Shown here in pieces: positions 28,484 to 35,594 of a stretch of 64,000 bases of DNA. The position numbers and the translations under genes are program-made. The stretch is taken from NCBI GenBank assembly GCA_049324575.1, contig JBMONI010000019.1:3831-67830 (forward strand), in the 5' to 3' direction. How positions within the stretch are numbered: the first letter of the stretch is position 1; each line of letters begins with the position of its first letter. This DNA is from JBMONI01 sp049324575. GTDB taxonomy: Bacteria > Omnitrophota > Omnitrophia > Omnitrophales > Aquincolibacteriaceae. The notes below the pieces were generated by a model, which saw nothing but the letters and a program-made list of their open reading frames with translations, had not been told where the DNA came from and ran no database searches.

Positions 28484-29653
28484 CTATTCGTCCTCTTCAG
28501 AAGGAGGCGGAACATAGGTTTCTCCGGCCTTCATGATCCTGAAAAACTGGTTCAACTTAATCTGCAGGTCTTCGAAATCGTTAAACACCAGCGCATGGTA
28601 TCTTGAGAAAGTCTTGATCGCCCGGTCCTCAAGAGCCGCATAACAAAAAACCATGACCGGGATCTCGGCGGTTGCTTTGTTCTTTTTGAGATCGCAATAA
28701 ATATCCTCGGTCATGAACTCGGAGACCTCGTCCCAAAACTGACAGAAAACGAACTTGGGCTGTTCCCGCTCCGCGGTCTCGAGGATCTCCTTTGGCGTAT
28801 GGCATAATGTAATCTGATAGCCCAGCTGATGAAAATATCCCGAGATCTTTTTCAGAAGCATGTCCTGGGTCCCCGCTAAAAGGATATGGGTCTTATCGTC
28901 CAGGGACAGTTTCGCATGCCACCAGGCATGCTCTTCCCCTTTCTCATCCAAGCCGGCCGCAATGCGGTCCTGCAGCGTTTTTAACTCCCCGTGTTTCTCT
29001 CCGGCCGGAGGTTTTGGGGGGACCGGGCTCTTGGGCGTCTGGACCGAAGGCGCAGAAGGCCCCGAAGGCGCTGACGCCTCGGCCCCGGCGGCCTCGTTGC
29101 GATCCTTCTCGGAAGGCGCAGAAGGCGGTGGAGGTTCGGGAACTTCGGAAGCTCCTTGCGAGGATGGTTTCGAGACCGCTTCGGTCTTCTTCTGGCGGAT
29201 CAGTGCGGCCGGGTCCGGCTTGTTTTCCAGGATTTTCTGAAGCGCTTCGGGAGACAACGGTTTCTCGGAAGAAGACGGCGGCTTTCGGACGATCCCGAAG
29301 ACTGCATCGACCGCTGAAATGACATCGTCTTTTTTCAAAGGTTTGGCGAGAAAGGCCCGCACCGCGAATTCCTCGAATAGGGTCGACATGGACCGGCGTG
29401 CGGAAAGGATAATGACCGGAATACGGCTTGTGTCGTCAGGCTCGGAAGCTATTTTCTGGACCAACTCATACCCGGACACTTTGGGCATGATCGCATCGAT
29501 GAGCAAGAGATCCGGTTTCTGGCTTTTGGCTTTCTGGAGCGCCTCTTCCCCGTCTTCCGCCAGAAGGACCTCGTAGCCGGCATCCTTGAGAGCCGACTCC
29601 AGCATCATCAAAAGGGCTTTATCATCGTCAGCGATCAGAACGCGTTTGGCCAC
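28484..29653 (-). CDS. Two-receiver regulator with inactive second receiver
   Basis: Protein of 389 residues. The N-terminal receiver (1-120) is intact: D10/D11, D53 (LLLIDAIMPKVSGYELV), S84 and K104-P105. A Pro/Ala/Ser-rich linker spans about 125-225. The C-terminal domain (255-372) has receiver-like predicted alternation, but the phospho-acceptor position reads Q305 (KFVFCQFWDE) and the acidic pocket is missing. No DNA-binding or enzymatic output. Start is GTG with GGAGG 7 nt upstream; it overlaps the end of pyrC by 19 nt. Partner unknown. Confidence 0.85.
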   Translation of the reverse strand: MAKRVLIADDDKALLMMLESALKDAGYEVLLAEDGEEALQKAKSQKPDLLLIDAIMPKVSGYELVQKIASEPDDTSRIPVIILSARRSMSTLFEEFAVRAFLAKPLKKDDVISAVDAVFGIVRKPPSSSEKPLSPEALQKILENKPDPAALIRQKKTEAVSKPSSQGASEVPEPPPPSAPSEKDRNEAAGAEASAPSGPSAPSVQTPKSPVPPKPPAGEKHGELKTLQDRIAAGLDEKGEEHAWWHAKLSLDDKTHILLAGTQDMLLKKISGYFHQLGYQITLCHTPKEILETAEREQPKFVFCQFWDEVSEFMTEDIYCDLKKNKATAEIPVMVFCYAALEDRAIKTFSRYHALVFNDFEDLQIKLNQFFRIMKAGETYVPPPSEEDE

Positions 29654-30975
29654 GGTGGAACCTCCCGGATCCGGATTTCTTGACCGCGCACATTATAATC
29701 CACCTCGCCGTCACAATAAACCCTCTTGCCGCCCACCCACGTCATGACCGGCCATCCACGCAAAACTTCGCCTTCGAACGGACTCCAGCGCACTTTGGTC
29801 AGAAGTTCGCGCCCGCAGACCTTTCTTTCTTTTTTAAGATCGACCAGGACGAGATCCGCGTCATAGCCCGGGCGTAAAACGCCTTTGTTTATGACCCCAT
29901 AAAGACGAACGGGATTTTCACAAAGCCAACGGACGACTTCCCGGAGCGTAATCCGCTTGTGGTAAACCTCGTTCAGAAAAAGGGGCAACAAGGTCTCCAG
30001 GCCGGGCATGCCCGAAGGCGCTTCGCCGAACGGAAGGTCCTTTTCTTCGAGCGTGTGCGGCGCGTGATCGGTGGCCAGACAATCGATGACACCCGCCCGG
30101 AGCGCTTTCCAAAGGGCCTCGCGGTGGCGGTCGTCGCGGATCGGCGGGTTCATCATGGCCTTGGAACCCAAACGCCCGTAAACTTCGGGGGCCGCGAGAA
30201 AAAGATGCTGGGGGCAGACTTCTGTCGAGATAAGTCCCGGAACCTTTGCCGAAGCTAGAAATTCCGCTTCTTCCTGGGTCGTCAAATGAAGGATGTGGAG
30301 TCGGCGGTGATGCGCCAGGGCAAGCGCTACGGCTTGTTTCGTCGCTTTCAGGGCCGCCTCCGGCGAACGGATCCTGGCATGATCGGCGAAATCCCTGGAA
30401 CCCGCATATTTTTGGCGGTTCGCCTGGACCGTCGCGTGATCTTCGGCATGCACTGCAATGAGCGTGCGTCCGGTCGCGAAGATCCTCTCAAGCGCCTGCG
30501 GATCCGAGACCAGCAGATCGCCGGTCGAAGCGCCCATGAAGACCTTGATCCCGCAGACATTGCGGACGGCCTGCTGCTCTTCGAGATTCGTCGCGGTCGC
30601 GCCGAAGAAAAAATTGTAATGGACCAGGCATTTCGACGCCGCAAGCTTTTTTTTCTCCTCCATCAAAGCCACGGTCGTGATTGAAGGTTTGTTGTTCGGC
30701 ATGTCGAAGAAACCGGTCACGCCCCCGGCGGCCGCCGCCGCAGACCCGGTCGTAAAATCTTCTTTCCAGGTCTGCCCAGGTTCGCGCAGATGGACCTGGG
30801 GATCGAGGACCCCCGGAAGCGCATGGAGCCCGGTCGCGTCGATCACCTCTTCAGCCGGGAGACGCAGATCGCGAGCGACAGCCGCGATCCTTCCTTCCGC
30901 GATCAGAACATCCGCGATATCGATGGAACGCGAGGAAACTACGGATGCGTTCTTGATGAGGACAGAGCCGGTCAT
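29635..30975 (-). CDS. pyrC: Dihydroorotase, Gln-variant subfamily
   Basis: Third step of pyrimidine synthesis, cyclising carbamoyl-aspartate. The 446-residue amidohydrolase has LDPQVHLREPG near 57-67, GIKVFMGASTGDLLV with the Lys expected to be carboxylated, HILHLTT, CPQHLF and the catalytic CLATDHAPHT. The first metal motif is QVH where most PyrC have HVH; from memory the Bacteroidetes-type dihydroorotases have the same DQVHFREPG, so this is probably a subfamily feature and not a lost site. The ATG overlaps the stop of the upstream Trm112-like gene as ATGA. Confidence 0.9.
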   Translation of the reverse strand: MTGSVLIKNASVVSSRSIDIADVLIAEGRIAAVARDLRLPAEEVIDATGLHALPGVLDPQVHLREPGQTWKEDFTTGSAAAAAGGVTGFFDMPNNKPSITTVALMEEKKKLAASKCLVHYNFFFGATATNLEEQQAVRNVCGIKVFMGASTGDLLVSDPQALERIFATGRTLIAVHAEDHATVQANRQKYAGSRDFADHARIRSPEAALKATKQAVALALAHHRRLHILHLTTQEEAEFLASAKVPGLISTEVCPQHLFLAAPEVYGRLGSKAMMNPPIRDDRHREALWKALRAGVIDCLATDHAPHTLEEKDLPFGEAPSGMPGLETLLPLFLNEVYHKRITLREVVRWLCENPVRLYGVINKGVLRPGYDADLVLVDLKKERKVCGRELLTKVRWSPFEGEVLRGWPVMTWVGGKRVYCDGEVDYNVRGQEIRIREVPPWPNAF

Positions 30976-31235
30976 TCCGAGGCTCCCTCGAGCAGAATGG
31001 CCTCTTCCGCCAGCATGACGGGGATCCCGTCACGAATGGGATAAAGGATCTTGCGGTCGGCACGGATCAAGGCATCCTGGAGAAGACGTTCGACCGGACG
31101 ACCGCTCCGGTCCGTAAGCCGCCGTTCGGCAATGCGGCCATTCAATCGCTCGAGGAGAATGCGGTCCGCCGCCAGAAGTTTTTGCTTGGTTTCGGGACAG
31201 ACCAGGATCGCAAGCAGAGCGGGATCAAGCGGCAC
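30972..31235 (-). CDS. Trm112-like small protein (UPF0434/YcaR type)
   Basis: Small protein of 87 residues beginning LDPALLAILVCPETKQKL and ending with YPIRDGIPVMLAEEA, both signatures of the Trm112/YcaR family. Only one Cys of the usual zinc pair is present. Start is GTG at 31235 with AAGGGG 9 nt upstream. It overlaps pyrC and follows rpmG by 14 nt. In eukaryotes Trm112 activates methyltransferases; the bacterial role is not established. Confidence 0.85.
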   Translation of the reverse strand: MPLDPALLAILVCPETKQKLLAADRILLERLNGRIAERRLTDRSGRPVERLLQDALIRADRKILYPIRDGIPVMLAEEAILLEGASE

Positions 31236-31249
31236 AGGAAGGATCCCCT

Positions 31250-31399
31250 TTATTTTTTTTCGCGGAAAGTCACGACCTTGCGGAGGATCGGATCGTATTT
31301 TTTACGTTCAAGACGGTCCGGGTTCTTTTTCTTGTTCTTCCGCGTCATGTAGGCATAACTGCTTTCCGTGCTTTTCATGGTAACGATCTCACCAGGCAT
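31250..31399 (-). CDS. rpmG: Ribosomal protein L33 (zinc-free form)
   Basis: Large-subunit ribosomal protein of 49 residues starting MPGEIVTMKSTESSYAY, with the family core TRKNKKKNPDRLERKKYDP. It has no cysteine, so it is the zinc-independent form; C+ paralogues carry two CxxC-like pairs in the same positions. ATG at 31399 with GGAGG 10 nt upstream. It lies between hisI (33-nt gap) and the Trm112-like gene. Confidence 0.92.
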   Translation of the reverse strand: MPGEIVTMKSTESSYAYMTRKNKKKNPDRLERKKYDPILRKVVTFREKK

Positions 31400-31432
31400 A
31401 AATGTCTTCCCTCCTTGTGTCGAGAATAGAGA

Positions 31433-31918
31433 TCAAAGCTTCGTCGGGTTCGGCGCGTCGCCGTACACCTTCTTGGGGTCAAAAACCTTGGCGGCCTCCG
31501 TGAAAGAAAGCGGGACCGGCTTTTTCAGATCGGCATCCTTCGCAAAAGGAACGCTGCGGTAAAAGCAGGAACGGTATCCGACGTGACAGCTTGCTCCGCC
31601 GGTCACATCGACGCGAAGCCAGATACAATCCTGATCATCATCGACCAGGACCTGCCGGACCTTCTGCACCAGACCGCTTGTCGCTCCCTTGCGCCAAATA
31701 CACTGGCGGCTGCGGCTCCAATAGACCGCCTCGCCCAGCTCAAGCGTCTTGGCTAGAGCTTCCCGGTTCATATAGGCATGCATCAAAAGCTCCCCCGTCT
31801 GGTAATCGGTCGTAACGACCGGAATAACGCCGTCTTTATCGAACTTCGGGGCAAGGACCTTGCCTTCCTCGACTTGTTCGACGCTTTCGCGCGTTGCATA
31901 CATCGGATATTCGGTCAT
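31433..31918 (-). CDS. hisI: Phosphoribosyl-AMP cyclohydrolase
   Basis: Third step of histidine synthesis, opening the purine ring of PR-AMP. The 161-residue protein has MHAYMNREAL, VYWSRSRQCIWRKGATSG and SCHVGYRSCFYR, all family landmarks. The usual first zinc Cys (DCDQD) reads DDDQD, with a Cys three residues later (DDDQDCIW), so ligand geometry may differ. It is about 30 residues longer than usual, with a tail ending in a lysine-rich segment. No other his gene is nearby and no HisE domain is fused. It heads hisI-rpmG-trm112-pyrC. Confidence 0.93.
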   Translation of the reverse strand: MTEYPMYATRESVEQVEEGKVLAPKFDKDGVIPVVTTDYQTGELLMHAYMNREALAKTLELGEAVYWSRSRQCIWRKGATSGLVQKVRQVLVDDDQDCIWLRVDVTGGASCHVGYRSCFYRSVPFAKDADLKKPVPLSFTEAAKVFDPKKVYGDAPNPTKL

Positions 31919-32102
31919 GAAAACCCTCCTTCGGAGATCTGAAAGCGGGAATCATAGTATGGAACCCTATTTCAGGCAATAAAAAACGTGCTGAATAGGC
32001 CCTATCGGTCCCCGGGCCCCTCCCAGGATTTACCTACCCCAAACCTCCCCTTGATCTGTTCATGACGTCCCCAAGGCAGATTACCGACAATCGCTGTTCC
32101 CA

Positions 32103-32134
32103 GGGGGACTAAAACAGAGTAGGATGAGTCCCCC
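32103..32134 (+). promoter_or_regulatory. Hairpin in the leader of the PHP-glycosyltransferase gene
   Basis: GGGGGACT (32103-32110) pairs exactly with AGTCCCCC (32127-32134) around a 16-nt loop, ending 20 nt before the ATG. The AAGGG ribosome-binding site just downstream is left free. No T-run follows, so it is not a standard terminator. It could affect mRNA stability or be an operator in the hisI/PHP-GT divergent region. Confidence 0.45.
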
Positions 32135-32154
32135 CTGAAAGAAGGGCCGTACTC

Positions 32155-34680
32155 ATGAAGATCGACCTGCATTGCCACACAAAATATTCCGGGAAACCAA
32201 GCGATTGGTTCCTGCGCAAATTGGGCTGTCCCGAAAGCTTCACGGACCCCAAGACCCTCTACCGCGCGGCCCTGCGAAAAGGCATGACCCATGTCACCAT
32301 CACCGATCACGATCAGATCGAAGGCGCGCTTGAGATCTCGCATCTGCCCCATACGTTCTTGAGCGAAGAAGTCACCGCCTATTTCCCGGAAGACCGGATG
32401 AAACAGCATATTCTGGTCTACCGGATCACCGAAGCCCAGCATGATGAGATCCAAAAACTTCGCCAGAACCTCTATGAGCTGGTCGCCTATCTGCAAAAGC
32501 AGAAGATTTTTCACGCGATCGCGCACCCCCTTTTCTCAACGCACAGCAAGCTGACCTTCGATCGGTTCGAAAAAATCCTGCTTCTCTTCAAGGTCCTGGA
32601 ACTGAACGGTTCTCGCAATGAAGAACTGAACTTGGCCGTCCGAAAAATCGCGCGCCTGCTTACCCCCAAGGCTTTCGCTCATCTGATCGATAAACACGGG
32701 ATCGTCCCGTCTTATGAGGATCCCTGGGAAAAAATTTTTATCGGCGGTTCGGATGATCACAGCGGACTAACCCTGGCTTGCCGCTATACCGAGGTGCCCC
32801 ATGCCCGGAACGTTCAGGATTTCTTTGACGGGATTCTCGCCGGCAAGGGTTCGGTGATCGGGCGTCACGCAACGCCGCAGTCTTTCTCAAGGAATATCTA
32901 CGGGATCGTCTATCAATATTATAAAAACAACCGAGGCATCCGGCCAAGGGAGAACCCCTCGCAATTGTTCAATTTTTTGGATCTCTTTTTGACCGCCGAG
33001 GCCAAATACCAGGATCGCGCGAGCCTTAAGGCCCAATGGCGTTTCGCGTGGAAAAAAACGGTTAAATTTCTGCGGGGGACCGGCGGCAAAGAGTTTTCTT
33101 TGATCACGACCTTGAAGAAAGAGCTCCGGAAAATGCTCCGCAGCGACCCGGAAACGCGAGGACTTTTCCACGCCAACACGCTCGACATTGAGCGCATGGA
33201 CCAGGATTGGTTCCTCTTTGTGAACCGGTTCGTGAACCGGCTGGCTGGCAGAATCCGCAGGCAGGACCTTCCACACTATCTTCAAAACAACCTGGCAGAG
33301 ATCTTCCAGGCGCTTTCGTCGGCGAGCCTATTGCTGACCAGCACCCTGCCGGTCCTTATCGGATATTCGCTTTTCAGCAAAGACGTCCGCTTCAGCCATC
33401 AGATGATCGGACGGTTCCAACCGCCGAACCGGCCCTCCAAACGCAGGATCAAGATCGGCCATGTCACCGATACGCTGTATGAAACCAACGGTGTCGCCCA
33501 GACGCTGCAAAGGCAGGTCGACAGCGCGATCAAGACCGGCAAGGATTACACCGTGATCGCCTGCACGGATGAGCATCCGGAACAACCCGGCATCAAGCAC
33601 TTTTTGCCCGTCAATCAATTCTGTTTTGAGGCCTATCAGGACCAGCGTCTTTTCATCCCTCCTTTTTTCGAAATGCTTGACTACTGCTACACGCAAAAAT
33701 TCACCCACATCCATGCTTCCACGCCCGGACCTCTCGGATTGGCCGCGCTCGGGATCGCAAAACTGCTGAACCTTCCTTTCGTCGGCACCTACCATACGGC
33801 CTTTCCGGAATATATGCGGTATTTGGTCAGCGACCCTGGCGCCGAACAGCTCATGGGAAAACTGATGCTTTGGTTCTACCGGAGAATGGATTGTGTTTTC
33901 GTTCCTTCACGCAATACGGCCCGGGACCTTATCCGCCGCGGGCTCGACCCCGCAAAAGTCAGAATCTACCCTCGCGGCGTCGATACCGAACGATTCTACC
34001 CTGCCCGGGATGAGCGGTTTTTCCATCGCCGTTTCGGACTCAATCAAGGGATCAAACTTCTTTATGTCGGGCGGATCTCGAGGGAGAAGAATCTTCCGGT
34101 CTTGGAGGAAGCCTTTAAAAGGCTATCGATCGTCGAACCCAAAGTGCAATTGATCGTAACGGGAGAGGGCCCTTATCTGGAAGAAATGCGCTCCTCCCTG
34201 CGAGGGTTCCCCTGCCTTTTCACAGGCAAGCTCAAGGAAAAAGACCTCGTTTCCGTATATGCCTCAAGCGATTTGTTTATTTTTCCGAGCACCACCGACA
34301 CCTTCGGAAATGTCGTGCTGGAAGCCCAGGCCTGCGGTCTGCCGGTCATCGTGACGGACGCAGGCGGACCGCAGGAAAACATCCTTGCGGACAAAACCGG
34401 GGTCATCATCCCGGGAATGAACGTTCCCGCTTTACTTCAGACCATGAAAAAAATGATCTCGGACCCTGCAAAACTACGCGGGATGGGACAAACCGCCAGG
34501 GCCTACGCCGAAAACCGGTCTTTCGAACGCTCTTTTGCGGGTTTTTGGGAAATGCATCAGGACATCGACGAACATGACGACGCGCAAGGCCGCGAAACCA
34601 AAGACGATGAGATCGAAAAGATCCTCATTCGCCTCGCTTCCCCCCTGGCCGGTTCGTTCGGCGTCAGTCCCTCAGTTTGA
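32155..34680 (+). CDS. PHP-domain phosphoesterase fused to GT4 glycosyltransferase
   Basis: Fusion protein of 841 residues. The N-terminal PHP domain has its metal residues: HCH (H6, H8), TDHD (50-53), E71/E72, AHP (H124) and GGSDDHSG (198-204). A linker of unknown fold (about 245-430) includes a hydrophobic stretch near 385-407 that may touch the membrane. The C-terminal GT4 domain begins near 432 (IGHVTDTLYETNGVAQT) and has VGRISREKN plus TDTFGNVVLEAQACGLPV, the pattern of GT4 enzymes that make glycolipids. Both catalytic halves look intact. AAGGG lies 8 nt before the ATG. Divergent from hisI; its 3' end overlaps the convergent hydrolase gene by 9 nt. Substrates are unknown; glycolipid or glycan synthesis is an inference. 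Confidence 0.88.
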   Translation: MKIDLHCHTKYSGKPSDWFLRKLGCPESFTDPKTLYRAALRKGMTHVTITDHDQIEGALEISHLPHTFLSEEVTAYFPEDRMKQHILVYRITEAQHDEIQKLRQNLYELVAYLQKQKIFHAIAHPLFSTHSKLTFDRFEKILLLFKVLELNGSRNEELNLAVRKIARLLTPKAFAHLIDKHGIVPSYEDPWEKIFIGGSDDHSGLTLACRYTEVPHARNVQDFFDGILAGKGSVIGRHATPQSFSRNIYGIVYQYYKNNRGIRPRENPSQLFNFLDLFLTAEAKYQDRASLKAQWRFAWKKTVKFLRGTGGKEFSLITTLKKELRKMLRSDPETRGLFHANTLDIERMDQDWFLFVNRFVNRLAGRIRRQDLPHYLQNNLAEIFQALSSASLLLTSTLPVLIGYSLFSKDVRFSHQMIGRFQPPNRPSKRRIKIGHVTDTLYETNGVAQTLQRQVDSAIKTGKDYTVIACTDEHPEQPGIKHFLPVNQFCFEAYQDQRLFIPPFFEMLDYCYTQKFTHIHASTPGPLGLAALGIAKLLNLPFVGTYHTAFPEYMRYLVSDPGAEQLMGKLMLWFYRRMDCVFVPSRNTARDLIRRGLDPAKVRIYPRGVDTERFYPARDERFFHRRFGLNQGIKLLYVGRISREKNLPVLEEAFKRLSIVEPKVQLIVTGEGPYLEEMRSSLRGFPCLFTGKLKEKDLVSVYASSDLFIFPSTTDTFGNVVLEAQACGLPVIVTDAGGPQENILADKTGVIIPGMNVPALLQTMKKMISDPAKLRGMGQTARAYAENRSFERSFAGFWEMHQDIDEHDDAQGRETKDDEIEKILIRLASPLAGSFGVSPSV

Positions 34681-35574
34681 TTTTGTCGAAATGCAAGACC
34701 GGAAGTTAGGCGCGAGCTTCGTCCAAAAAGCCGGCACACGGGGAAGGACGGGATCTTTTTTCACCGTCGACGTTCGCAGGAACGCCAGGATCTCGCGGGT
34801 CACGCGAATCGGATGCTCTTCGAAGACCCCATGGCCCGCTCCGCGGATCAGAACACATTGGCTTGCGGGGATCCCGCGAGCCGTCTCCCGGATACAAGGC
34901 GAGGGAAAGAAGGTATCGCGGTCTCCTGCCACCATCAGCGTGGGGGCCTGGATCTCTTTCAAGATGCTTTTTCCGTTGTGCAGCATGGCCGCCTGAAGAG
35001 CGATGATAAAATCCGCCGGCGAGGCCATCCGGCGGAAAAAATCGCCTGTCATCCCGAGTTTGAAAAAAGGACAGAACCAACGGTAACTTCCGCGATAAGA
35101 GGCCAGCATCCCGGTACGGACGATCGCCTCCATGTCTTTTTCTCTTGCCCAAGGGATCCACCGACGCGTGATCGCAAGTCCTTCCTCGCCCATCCGGTCC
35201 GCCGAAGCGACCAGAACGAGTTTCCGCACCAGGGCCGGATGATCCGCGGCGAAATACTGACCGATCATCCCGCCAAGCGAGAACCCCATCACGTGGGCCG
35301 GGCCAATCTCGCGGGCGATCACCGCCGCGTAATCATGGGCCATATCGCGCGTGGAACATCCGACCGAAAGCATCGGTTTACGGGCGATCGCATACACGGT
35401 ATAGCGTTGGCCGAAAGCGAAAAAAAGATAACGGAAATACCCCGGGGAAAGGGTCAGCCCGAAAAACGGCCCTTGCAGGGGAGGAAAAACGACCAGCGGC
35501 TCGGCGCCCCGGCCGAATTGAAGGTAAGGATGCCCGCTCGCCCAAGTTCCGGATCGGCATCGCCATGCGATCAT
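34672..35574 (-). CDS. Alpha/beta hydrolase
   Basis: Serine hydrolase of 300 residues with an intact triad: nucleophile Ser in GFSLGG, Asp in AGDRD and His in GAGHGVFEE. No signal peptide; N-terminus is YLQFGRGAEPLVVFPPLQGP, the strand and oxyanion region. It lies 20 nt downstream of glgP and its end overlaps the plus-strand PHP-GT gene. Substrate cannot be inferred. Confidence 0.88.
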   Translation of the reverse strand: MIAWRCRSGTWASGHPYLQFGRGAEPLVVFPPLQGPFFGLTLSPGYFRYLFFAFGQRYTVYAIARKPMLSVGCSTRDMAHDYAAVIAREIGPAHVMGFSLGGMIGQYFAADHPALVRKLVLVASADRMGEEGLAITRRWIPWAREKDMEAIVRTGMLASYRGSYRWFCPFFKLGMTGDFFRRMASPADFIIALQAAMLHNGKSILKEIQAPTLMVAGDRDTFFPSPCIRETARGIPASQCVLIRGAGHGVFEEHPIRVTREILAFLRTSTVKKDPVLPRVPAFWTKLAPNFRSCISTKSN

Positions 35575-35594
35575 CGCAGAAACCCTCGAAGCGT

